Positions 54,292 to 64,000 of a stretch of DNA of 64,000 bases are shown here, piece by piece. The notes under the pieces were generated by a model. That model was given only the letters and a program-made list of their open reading frames with translations. It did not search any database and was not told where the DNA came from. Positions within the stretch are counted from its first letter, which is position 1, and each line of letters starts with the position of its first letter. Where the stretch lies: NCBI RefSeq assembly GCF_030272615.1, contig NC_081410.1, positions 502,226,442 to 502,290,441 of the forward strand. Direction: 5' to 3'. Made by a program: the position numbers and the translations under genes. The DNA comes from Cryptomeria japonica. Lineage: Eukaryota > Streptophyta > Pinopsida > Cupressales > Cupressaceae.

Positions 54292-57200
54292 TTGATAATG
54301 TGTTATATTTATCAAGAAAGTTAACCTAAAATGAGGGTTTCTAGGAATCTTGAAGGTCCTATTTTTGCTATATGTTAATGAGGTAAGAATAAACACTATT
54401 TTTTTTCATTAAATGACATGGATCCAAGTCCACAACCACCAAAACATAAAGACTTTAACACAAGTTGAGACAATAGTAATAGCATGTATCATCCTAATAT
54501 TTTAAGTCATGTTTGCTACTAGATATCAAATATAAAAACATATCATAGTTCCATGAGGAGTAAAACAATAAACTAATTTTTTTCCATACCAAATAAAATA
54601 TTTACCTATTGTTATTATTATTATTGTTTAATTGGGTTGATGTGAAATAATTTATAATTTTACAATTATAAAGGAGGTGTTCAAATTGTTTAAATATAAA
54701 AAAAGAACATGAAAAATTGATGAAAATATCCTCAATATACATACATCCAATTCAAAGGAAAATATTTTTACCAATTGAACTCTACTCATATGGAGTTTGA
54801 CTCCAATTCAAAAGAATATATATATGCAGGTCAATAAAATTAGATATAGAATAAGAAAAAAATGTTGATCTCATTATATCAGTGACATCCAAACTACCAA
54901 ATGCCTCAAGAGACATGGAACTAACTCATGCTTGTTTAAATAATCCTAATGTAGATCTAGGATCACTTATTGATTGGCCAAGGACCAAATCATCTTGAGT
55001 GAATGATTGTCTCATATGGGTTACTTGATATGGCTTTCCAAATTATTTTCAAATAAATAAATATTTTCTTTTGGATTATGATTGAAGATATTTCATCTAC
55101 ATGGTTTTGGTTAATACCAGGTCATATATGTGGTCCTATCCCTTAGAATAGATTGCATCTACATGCATACAATATCAAGATTTAAAAATAAAAACCTTTC
55201 AAGAGATGAATAGTGCTTTATTCATAAATTCTCCTATCATATATTTTCTAAATAAAAAATGTAGGCACTAAAAGGAGGAATTCCTTAATATTCTTGTTTT
55301 AAGAGGTACTTAAGTACACAATTGGTTGCATAGTTTAACTAGTAAAGATAAAGGAAACTTCATATTAATGGATAGTCTCCTTAATTTTAAAGCAAAGCTC
55401 ACTAGAATTAATTAAGGTTACATTAAAAAGAACCCTACATTTTTACCTTGGAAAAAAAAATAGGCATAGGATAATTATGACCAAAAATCAAAACTACATC
55501 TATTTTTTATAGTCATAAAAAAATTGATACCCAACATAGATAAGAGGATTTTATTAGGTTTATAAAAATTTAACTTGGTACTTCATCTCTACAAACAATT
55601 AATATGATAATATTGGTGCCCATAGGCATTTTGAGAAAAAATAAAATTGGAACAATAAGGGAAAACAAAATAGAAGACAGTAAGTTTGTGCATACAATAA
55701 TAGATTATACAAAGGTAGGTGAACACTTGAGAGATTAGAAATTAAATAAAGTAATATAGGCACCTAAGCTAGGATAATCACAAAAAAATTATAAGAGCAA
55801 GAGGACACATGGAAAAGTAATAATAAAATAATGATACATTGAAATAGAATAGGTTTTAGTTGAGAAAGGAAAAGGGGGTCAATAGGCCATTCTGAATACA
55901 TGTTAGTTGAGTTCATAATTATGTCTCCATGATTGTGGACTTGAAATAGGATAAAATATATGTATATATCATGATAAACATAGAGTTTAGTTAACATTTA
56001 ATATATTATTATGGGTAATCAAATATAAAGATCATATATGGGAACAAGTGTGCATACAGGTGAGGTGTTAATAAGCTTAAATCCTATGCATATAAAGGTG
56101 AGATAAAATCTATGTAAATATTTCTAGCTTTATATTAGAGTATGGCATTTGTCATCATGCACATATATCAAGACATTACAAAAAATAAAACACCAAAATA
56201 AAGATAAAAATAGTCTTAATATATTTTTCACTCTTAACATTACATAGAGATAAATGAATCCTTTTTATTATTAGAATTATATAGAAAAAAAATGAAATAA
56301 GTAAAAAATAAAGACATAAAATTTTCAAATGACAATAAACCAAACAAATATTTTTTAATGAATTTTTGAACCTTATAAATTACATAGAAATTAAACCTAA
56401 CCTATATATATACACTTACTCAAGTCATTTGAAATTTCAAATTTCCAATTACATATATTATAAATGAAAGGATTAGTTAAAACTCTTGTCGCATGGATTC
56501 ACACCCAAAGCAAGCTTGAGTTTCCTGCAATTCAGTGACACATTGAACTGCTCTCAGGCTGTGGGTATCCTATTATGAGAGAAGACCTCCAGATTATAGG
56601 TCGGCTTACTATTTGATCACCTAAAAACTTAATTGAATTTCTAAGAAAAGGGAAGAAGGATATGCATAAAATGAAACTATAGCTAAAAAGATGATCCACC
56701 AATGACTGAAACTGACTTGCAAATGCTTACAAACCTCACAAAATACTTAGATAATGAAGCTTTGTAATCTCACAACTCAAATATGCATGCTTGCAAAAAT
56801 GATTCATATGAAAGGTTTAAACTTCTATATGTTTGCAGGAGGAAAACACTGATATTTTCACAGCTTCAAACATTAAATATAACAACACATTCACTAACCT
56901 ACACTATAACATGTTGCATATCATCATAACACTGAGGAAATAAGGTGAAAAGAAGCATTCTGTAAAAATCACAAAAAACCACCATAAGAACTCACACACA
57001 ATGCTTGAACAACACAAATGTGAGAAGGAAAATGAACTTTTTTATTGATCAATAGGAGGTATCTGCACTACAAATCTTGAAAACTAATAAGAAATGAGTT
57101 ACAAGAGCATGAATATCTACTGCTACATAATCTCAAAAACACCAGAACTCTAATACTATAGAACTCCCTCCTCAAATAGAGTAAAAAACCAACACTTATA

Positions 57201-57900
57201 CAAACAACCTCCAAAATTCAAAATTTAAATTTTGGCTCTCAAAAATATGTGTTGTCATCTCTCCACCAAATCAGGACTCTAACTGAAAGAAAAACTTCTC
57301 CAAAAATGCAAAAGGAGTAGCCAAACTGAACACAACTCCTTTGGTCGAATTCAACTGAAAATCCCTCTAAGTTAGGGATGAAACTAAAAGAATCAAAGAG
57401 TCAAACCCTAAAAAAGCTCAAAGACTGAAACTCAACTCCCTAGGACTCCTAAACTAAAAGTAAACTGACAATTAGGTGATAAATCACCTATTTTAATTCC
57501 ACTTGTTTTTAAATTACTTCAACATTCCAACTAGGACTCCAAAAGCACTAAAAGATAACTAACCCTTTCTATAATTTATGCTTTTAAAACTCTATGATAT
57601 CCTCCTCCATTTGCATTTCAAAGTATCTTTTGTTTTCAGTGATTTATACAAATATCACCTAAACAAAGATTTACAAGAACACATGCCACATGTGAAGGAG
57701 TTTTTTTTGAAAAATATAAAAAGGTTTAATGACAATATTTTAAAAGTGTTCATAAAACACTTTTAAAATAAACACAAAGAAAAAAAAATCACCTACCAAA
57801 AATGAAAAATAAAGTTTAGAAAATAAAAGCCTTTTCCTTTATCAGGCATCTCTTAGGGTTTCAAACCCTAACTTTAAGTAAAGAAAACATTTCATTATAC
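54292..57900. other. AT-rich intergenic DNA, no gene recognised
   Basis: Long AT-rich stretch with only short open frames (e.g. 55764-55997 minus, 57578-57766 plus). No domain, LTR end or inverted-repeat element was recognised. The part around 56480-57560 is less extreme in composition but still without motifs. Confidence 0.5.
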
Positions 57901-57950
57901 TCATTTGCAATTTTTTTTCCTTTGGTATGCTCTGAAGAGAAGGTGCTGCC

Positions 57951-59412
57951 ATGGAAGGGTTTCGGCTCAAATGTATTCCATTCACTGTCATTGTTGATGC
58001 TTTGATAAAATTTCTTGCAGCGACTATGTGGTAAGCTCATTATTCTCTTCAGATCAGCTCTTTTTGTTCCTTAGTGACTTTATAGAGGCATTGTTATTTC
58101 TAATTTTATTTGATTGGGATTAGTATGTTACTCACAGTATGTGATCCTCATCACTATCATGGGATTGCAATTATTTTCCTAGCATTAGCTTCTCTTTGGA
58201 GGAACATGGACTTATCTCATTTTGTCTCAGGGAACTGTCCTTTTTTCTCTTTTTCATACACCATCTGTCATAGATGATACATTCTCATTTTTGGGCCTTT
58301 CCTTTATACTGCTCTATATGTTGATGATTTCAATCACTTTTCTTTATCTTGTTGTTCAAGAATAAATCCTTGGTTATGATTTGTTTTTCTATGTACCCTT
58401 TCAGACTAGTGAAGGGTTCCTGCAAATAGTGAACTGGGTTTTCACGATTTTTTTGGGTTGTTTTGTCTCTTCATCATAGAATTTATGTCAAAACATTAGC
58501 CGATATGGCATCTGGGGTTTTGAGAAACAATGAAAACACATGACTGCACTTTAGCTTAGATTACTAGTTTTTGAGTGTGATATAAAATGATATATCTGCC
58601 TCTAGGTGATATTCTATCATACCTTTGTAAGGATTGTTCTTTTGTAATGAACTCATTGTGATTCATATGATGCCTTGGATCTTTTCACTGATCTTTTCAT
58701 CATGTATATGATTAAAACCTGCTCATTGTACATTGGCCCGATTGCCATGTATGATAATTGTTTTGAAGATTATTATTCTAAACATATCTATGACAAATTT
58801 ACTTTTGTTTGATAACTATGATTGGCAAAGATGAATCCTCATTACTGTAATTGACTGTTCATTGATGATACCAATGTGGTGTTGTCTTAGACCTATTTTG
58901 TTGTTCTTGTTACTCTTTGAAAATGCTATCTTTCATCATATTCACAGTTCTATTACCTTGAAAATGGACCATGATTATCTTGTCATCTATTCATTTTCGT
59001 AACACCTATCTCCATTAACATGTTGGGCTCAACCCTTGTGGGAGCCACATTTTAACCCATGTGTTGTAGTTTACTTTTCATGTATCTGCACATGAAGTAA
59101 ACAAATTAGACAAAAACAATGCATATATGATTTCTTGTTGATGATTTGACCTAATATTTACAGATTGCTTGGCATACTAGTTGTTGTGATGCACATGAGG
59201 GATGGATTGTATGTTTTCAGATGCATGTGCCGATAATGGATGATGATTCTCATTGCTCTAACATATTTTCTCAAATACAGGTACCCAGGGGTAGTGAGGA
59301 GGCAACACACCAAATGCAAGTTGGGAGGACTTACAGATGAACAAAACAATTTAAAGATGGCTTGTCATTTAGGCAATGACGAGTCACCCTTCTTTATTAT
59401 GCATTTACTTTA
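57951..59412 (+). other. Weak candidate for a two-exon small gene
   Basis: ATG at 57951 opens 26 codons (MEGFRLKCIPFTVIVDALIK...) to a good donor TG|GTAAGC at 58031. The intron would be T-rich and 1.25 kb. The acceptor AAATACAG|GTACCC at 59281 joins in frame to 43 more codons (YPGVVRRQHTKCKLGGLTDE...) ending TAA at 59412. The joined product would be about 70 residues and matches no family I know. Splice-like sites are common in such DNA, so this is only a lead. It is reported because 57900-59620 shows no transposon signature. Confidence 0.15.
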
Positions 59413-59419
59413 ATGTTTT

Positions 59420-60230
59420 ACATTTGCAAATGTATAGTGTGTTCCTTATTTGCACCACATTAGTTAGTCTCATGGCTTGTGTGAGACATTGTATATTCAT
59501 CAATAAGAGATTACTTTTCTCAAAAATTTGTTGTCCCTCTATTTCATATGCATCTGAAAAATGAAACATGATATTGTAATATTTTGTCTTTCTTCTCAAA
59601 TAATCATGAATGCAATTTAGCAGAATAAAAAATGCACCTTCTTTCTCATGTGTCAAACATCATAGCTCTACCTGATTGAGCTAGTAGCAAAAATAGGTAA
59701 AATTTTTGGCAACATCTATTATATGTTTGCCTGCTAAACATCTTGGCCAACTGCCTAACTCTATCTATTGGGCACAAAGTCACTAAAACTTGTAGAAAAT
59801 TGAAAACACAGCTAACACAACGGGAACTTTGAAAAATCCTCAAAACTTGTCCAACTTCATTGTTTATAGGTATGTGGCTTGTGACAGTAAGCTGAAATAA
59901 CTTGTTGTCATGAATGATATGGTTGTAATTAATGAAATAAGATAGGGTAACAACAAAAGAAATCTGAAGAATACTTTTGAAGCATACTATAGCTATATAA
60001 AGGGAGCATGTGTTATGTGTAGTAGTGAATACACATTTTGTCTGTTTCATATAATGGATGCTTCCTTTTAATCACTACAGTGTAGTGCAGTAGTAAGAAA
60101 AACTCCTTAAAACTCTTAAAGAATTGTGCACTAGGCACTTGGAGAAAACAAAACTGCAAACTAACCTACTGTGCAAAGAACTTATTACCACTAGAAAAAC
60201 TGAAATATGTACAAATTTTAGGCATACTTC
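59420..60230. other. Unassigned stretch before the Gypsy fragment
   Basis: A minus-strand frame at 59646-60050 (134 codons) is open but has no recognised motif. The stretch may belong to the minus-strand Gypsy remnant that starts at 60235, because it lies on its 3' side. Confidence 0.35.
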
Positions 60231-60234
60231 AAAA

Positions 60235-60458
60235 TTAATGCTTGAGGTGAATACCATTGACTGGCATTGGTTCAACTTCACCATCCAGCTTAGACAACTG
60301 GAAGGTATTGTGTTGCTTGCACTCAAAAATCATATAAGGCCCACCCCAAAAAGCATCAAACTTTGTTTGTCTGGCCTGCTCTTGAATTCATCCCATTTTA
60401 GGATAATATCACCTTCTTTGAACACTCTAGTGTTGGCAAATGCACACTCCAATGAGAC
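60235..60458 (-). pseudogene. Gypsy integrase C-terminal fragment
   Basis: On the minus strand FKEGDIILKWDE (60387-60422) is followed, after a frame change, by KFDAFWGGPYMIFE, NTFQLSKLDGE and PVNGIHLKH (60238-60264). This order is characteristic of the C-terminal DNA-binding part of plant Gypsy integrases. NA-2 is inserted at its upstream edge (60461), so the rest of the Gypsy pol may lie beyond NA-2 outside this window. Confidence 0.8.
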
Positions 60459-60460
60459 AT

Positions 60461-61229
60461 TGTAGGTGATTGAAGGTTTTGTCATTGATGGCAACCTTAC
60501 AATCCTATGTCACCGGCAAGGCAATCCACCGACACTAAAAAAATTAGATTCTACACTGGCACACAAACCACCGGCACCGGCAGTGAAAGGAAGCATACTG
60601 GCACAGAAGCCGATAGGATTTTTATAGTTAATATATTTTGTTTATTATTGAAAAATCATTGTAAGTTGACTTGGCAAGTTGTAAAATGACTCTTATATAA
60701 GAGAGATCATTGTAGAACAATTATGTAAGGATAGAGGAATGTAATTAGGCAAAATAAGACAGACATATTATGTGAAATATAGGTTAAGGGTTTATGTAAG
60801 AAGCAGTACAAGACACTAGATCTGGCATTATAGATGCTATTTTGAAGAAGTACAAGACACTAGATTTATATAATCCATTTTATAAGTCAGTGAGACTTCC
60901 TATTTTGTATTTGAATAGTGAGCTCTAGGCACTTGGCCTTCCTGCATGTGCAGGCCCCTCTTGTAGCAGTAATATTCTCTTATTGGCAAGTAAGTGAATA
61001 TTGTGGGTCACAAATCCCACCGAGGTTTCTCCCACACTGGGTTTCCTCGTTAAAATATTGTGTTATGGTGTGTTTTTCATGTGGTTGCTTTTGTCTCTGT
61101 TTATTACATTACTTTCTGTTTACTGGTACATAGTATTAATATGCTCTACATGTTTTAAGTTAAGAAAATCTAATTACCAGTCAGATACTGATTCACCACC
61201 CCCTCTTAGTATCGTTGGGAATCCTAACA
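60461..61229 (+). repeat. 5' LTR of NA-2
   Basis: TGTAGGTGATTGAAGG ... GGGAATCCTAACA, 769 bp. It includes the TTGTCATTGATGGCAAC motif (60479-60495), a TATATAA box (60694), GTGAGCTCTAGGCACTTGG (60918) and the CTGATTCACCACCCCCTCTTAG end motif (61188-61210). Confidence 0.85.
60694..60700 (+). promoter_or_regulatory. TATA box of the NA-2 LTR
   Basis: TATATAA within CTCTTATATAAGAGAGATC, about 235 bp into the LTR. It is the likely start region for element transcription, by sequence and position. Confidence 0.5.
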
Positions 61230-61231
61230 AT

Positions 61232-61243
61232 TGGTATTAGAGG
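61232..61243 (+). other. Primer-binding site of NA-2
   Basis: TGGTATTAGAGG differs by two bases from TGGTATCAGAGC. It lies two bases after the LTR. Confidence 0.82.
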
Positions 61244-61300
61244 TTGGTCCTCTATTTTTAGAAGCCTAACATCTTGAGGAAGATCTTGACACCGGTAGAG

Positions 61301-61860
61301 ATGGAAAACTTGATGAAGCAACTCGAAGCAGCTCTCTTAGACTATGATGTAGAAAAATTGAAAAGTATCAAACTTGAAGATGATCTAAAGGTTGCTCAGG
61401 ATATCATTCAAGCACTTCAAGAAAATCTTACTATTTCAAGAAACAAGAGAAGAGAACTTTGTGAAAAGATGCAAAATGAGAATGATGAAAAAGAAACTCT
61501 TAATGATATGATAAACAAGCTGAAGCAAGAGAACATGACAATAAAGAATGAGATATAGGATATGAATATGAGATTCTGTAAAGAAATTGAAGATAGAAAG
61601 AAGAATGAAGAAGATTTGACTAGAAAACTAAGTGATGCTCCAAATGAAAACACAAGACTCAGTTATGAAAATGATTTGTTGAAGACAGATCTGATGCACA
61701 CACAGAATGACTCAAATGAACTGATGAGGCAGAAAGAAGTCTTAGAAAGCTAACTAGATACTGTAAATCAGCATAAAGAGAAATTCAAGAAAAGCTCAGA
61801 AGAACTTGGTAACTTGTTGAAAAATCAAAAACCTAAAGGTGACACTTTGTGGAATTGGCT
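61301..61860 (+). pseudogene. NA-2 gag, coiled-coil part
   Basis: The ATG at 61301 (MENLMKQLEAALLDYDVEKL) is the natural start, about 60 bp after the primer site. The protein is a long Lys/Glu/Leu heptad-type coiled coil (e.g. DMINKLKQENMTIKNEI; then EIEDRKKNEEDLTRKLSDA). Stops are TAG at 61557 (Gln expected) and TAA at 61751, with a frame change near 61850. Layout and several segments (EIEERKN/EIEDRKKNEEDL) match NA-1 gag at 42850-43436. Confidence 0.78.
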
Positions 61861-62398
61861 TTGAAGTTGGTGAAAGGTCCGATACTGCAAACACACAGGA
61901 TCATAGCAAACTAGTAAGACAACCTACTGCTTATAAATTCAATGGAAAATTCTTTAACTATAACAAGTATGGTCATAGAGAAAATCAATGTAGATCTAGA
62001 AATTATCAGAATACCAATGCACTCACCGGTCAATGTTCAAAATGCAACAAAGTTGGTCATAATTCTGAGAATTGCAGAATGAATGTGAGATGTTATGTTT
62101 GTGGAAGATTTGGACACTTATCTAATCAATGTAGAGTACAAACCAGCATAGGTTATGGGAAGGCTATTCATAAAAATAATGTGACTTGTTATGCTTGTAA
62201 AAAGATTGGACATATTGCAAAATTCTACAGAAGTAAGGCACCACCGGTAGACAACAAAGGTTCTAGTTTGAAAGGAAAAGAAAAGGTTGAAGAAGTTAAG
62301 AAAAAATTCTCAAAACAATGGATTAGAAAGTCAAACCTAAATGGTGTTGGGAATACTCCTCCACCGATAGAACCAAGCAACACTCCATCAGTAGAATA
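61860..62398 (+). pseudogene. NA-2 gag, four-zinc-knuckle array
   Basis: KLVRQPTAYKFNGKFF leads into FNYNKYGHRENQC (61957; both Cys of the first pair lost), CSKCNKVGHNSENC (62035; intact), CYVCGRFGHLSNQC (62095; intact) and CYACKKIGHIAKFY (62188; last Cys to Tyr). Knuckles 2 and 3 fit C-x2-C-x4-H-x4-C. A basic tail and a Pro/Ser-rich end (NTPPPIEPSNTPSVE) finish the open frame at TAG 62397, which again stands where Gln would fit. The array would bind element RNA. Confidence 0.87.
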
Positions 62399-62399
62399 G

Positions 62400-62741
62400 A
62401 GTAGCACTCCATCGGTAAGAGTCTCTTCATCTAATTGAAGAAAATTCTTTTGAGGGTTTGGCAATCAATGTGAAATATGCTATTATTCCCTTGGTTGACG
62501 GTAAGAAGTTGAAATTACTTCTATACCGACAGATATGTTAAGTGATTACTTAACCGAAAAGCATTAAATGTGGTAGTTGGTAGATTGACATTCTAAATTA
62601 GGGTTTTTTGCTCCATTTCACTTCACTAAGTATTCAAACATTCGAAGAGCACAAAATTTCTAGAGCTAAGGCATTTCAAGCAAAGAGGCAAAGCATTTCA
62701 GCAATCAATCTTTCCAAAAGCAGAAAAAGGTATTTATAATC
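62400..62741 (+). promoter_or_regulatory. NA-2 leader between gag and ORF2
   Basis: About 340 bp are non-coding. The last part (TTAGGGTTTTTTGCTCC, CATTTCACTTCACTAAG, AAAATTTCTAGAGCTAAGG at 62653) parallels NA-1 44190-44335. It may act as 5' UTR or promoter for ORF2; inference from conservation only. Confidence 0.45.
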
Positions 62742-64000
62742 ATGGCATCCTCTTCTGTACTTGAATTCATAGCAAACCCTACTATAGTCGAGGTAATCAA
62801 GTGCCCTAGGCCCATATTTCAGCTAGTTCTCGAGATAACTAAAAAGGATGATAATATTGGTGCATTTTCCCAAATCCCCAAAGGAGTTGTTTTTGTAGAA
62901 GACCCTAGAATGTACATCCATTGCCACATAGAAGAATTAGGTGATGAGGAAATCAAGAACATGCACAAAACTATCAGATGTGATGACTCTAGTAATGTGA
63001 AGCCTGAGCACAAAATTATTGAAACCCTAGATTCACTGAAATCCTCAGCATTCTGGATTTCCCTAAGGAAGTTATTAGGATAGTATTGAGAAGGGTACAT
63101 GGCGCATTCTTTTGGCTAGATTTGGTTCATAAAATTACAAAGGAAGCTGTGAAAGTTGTAACAGGGCTACCTTCCACCGGTAACAGACCAGACAAGACAA
63201 AGAAGGTCTCAAATGACCTGGTAATGAACCTAACAGGTGCAACATCCGACAAAAGGTCCTTAAGGGTAAATGATGTAACTAACATAAATGTGAGATTCAT
63301 TAGCATGATTCTAGGTTACAAAACAACACATGCAAACAGACTTAACTCAGTTTCCAGCTTATGCATAAAAAGTGCACATGATATGGTTGAAGATAATGTG
63401 AAAATTGATGTATGTGAATGGATAAAGGATGAACTTATTGACAATCTGGGAAAGATCAAGAAGGACAAGAAAGGGACATTTAGATTTGGTAACTTACTTG
63501 TTTGCTTAATGCTACATATAACCAAATAGGTGCCCGATATAAGTAATAAGAACCTTGGATTTGACATACCGGTAGGCAAATAGTTATCTGACCTATTGAA
63601 CAACATGGGTGAAAATAGAGAAAAGAATATTAATGAATACTTTCAAGCATTAAAGGCTAGAATGAACACTAGAGTAAGATTATCATAAGCAATTGTAGAT
63701 AAATATAAGGATGATATATGCTTTGTGATTAAGAAGGATGAGATCTGGATGGAAGCAGTTATCCCAAGAAAAAGTTGGGTTACTAAAATGGGTTATGAGA
63801 CAGATGATCACATCATTGAAACATATGCTAAAGCCCTTCTGGAAGCACCCAATGAACCTAAGGAAGAGATATTTGGTAGTGCTAAAACCATTGAAAAACA
63901 AATTCAATCCAAAATGAGAGTAAAGAAAGTAGAAGCAACAATGAGGAGAGGTTCAAGGCAGCCTAAGGCTATCAAAGAAGATGTACTAAAAAAAATCGGT
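62742..64000 (+). pseudogene. NA-2 ORF2, N-terminal part (unknown function)
   Basis: The ATG at 62742 (MASSSVLEFIANPTIVEVIK) opens 90-odd codons. A one-base shift near 63020 moves the frame to EILSILDFPKEVIRIVLRRV. It then reads AFFWLDLVHKITKEAVKVVT, a GLPSTG turn (63170), VRFISMILGYKTTHANR (63290), KGTFRFGNLLVCLML (63475), and after stops TAG 63527 and TAG 63581, RKSWVTKMGYE (63770). All of these pair with NA-1 ORF2. A basic end region follows to the window edge. It is not a known retroelement enzyme. The KIT...GLPSTG pattern is a possible, untested link to plant-mobile-domain or plant transposon proteins. Confidence 0.75.

Larger units (their letters stand above)
60461..64000 (+). mobile_element. 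'NA-2': 5' part of a second NA-family element (runs off the window)
   Basis: LTR 60461-61229, primer site, coiled-coil gag with four zinc knuckles, leader, and the first 1.26 kb of ORF2. It has the same order as NA-1 and alignable proteins, but a different, shorter LTR. It is better preserved than NA-1 (fewer stops). The end lies beyond 64000. Confidence 0.85.

Noticed and set aside
59646-60050. 134-codon minus-strand frame as a gene
   Set aside because: No recognisable motif, and it lies next to a decayed Gypsy fragment; length is within chance for AT-rich DNA.
1-64000. CRISPR array, bacterial operon or phage features
   Set aside because: No regular direct repeats with unique spacers, no operon-like ORF packing; all coding traces are plant retrotransposon families.

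Overview
The window looks like a seed-plant nuclear intergenic region, very AT-rich and built almost entirely of decayed, nested retrotransposons. A large repeat-heavy genome such as a gymnosperm is possible, but the species cannot be named from the sequence. I found no rRNA, tRNA or CRISPR, and no convincing cellular gene. All coding traces are broken transposable-element proteins, apart from one intact ORF in a small LINE-like element (53.3-54.2 kb) and a weak two-exon candidate (57.95-59.41 kb).

Region 1 (1-6090) is unassigned AT-rich DNA followed by a Gypsy-type LTR fragment carrying a 47-48 bp tandem repeat. Region 2 (6098-29850) is an old plus-strand Copia element ('host Copia'). Its gag is split by a 17.2-kb insertion (6499-23681) flanked by ATTGAG, and its pol is split by a LINE (25690-28360) with an 18-19 bp target-site duplication (TSD). 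The 17.2-kb insert has LTR-like terminal repeats and a non-coding interior. It contains a 946-bp terminal-inverted-repeat element, a nearly complete Copia ('Copia-A', 10251-16755), a fragment of a pol-less family ('NA-3', 16757-18915) and a 5'-truncated minus-strand Copia ('Copia-M', 19601-23603).

Region 3 (31611-52464) is a gag-protease Gypsy element lacking reverse transcriptase ('Gypsy-G'). A 344-bp TRIM sits in its protease/linker region. Its 3' LTR is cut by a 3.4-kb element with 1.43-kb LTRs around a 511-bp non-coding core ('H'). It is cut again by a complete pol-less element ('NA-1', 41677-51179), whose own 3' LTR carries a 2.3-kb solo LTR. Region 4 (52465-60460) is AT-rich, with the LINE-like element and a minus-strand Gypsy integrase end. 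Region 5 (60461-64000) is the 5' part of another pol-less element ('NA-2'), which runs off the window.

The most unusual content is the NA family, present three times. It has Copia-type LTR ends, primer site and polypurine tract, a coiled-coil gag with four zinc knuckles, and a second ORF of about 1,000 codons in place of pol. That second ORF is of unknown function and is conserved between copies. Copia-A, Copia-M and NA-1 also share an inverted repeat that encloses the polypurine tract and the start of the 3' LTR. In-frame stops in these elements mostly sit where CAG glutamine codons are expected, as methylation-driven decay would produce.
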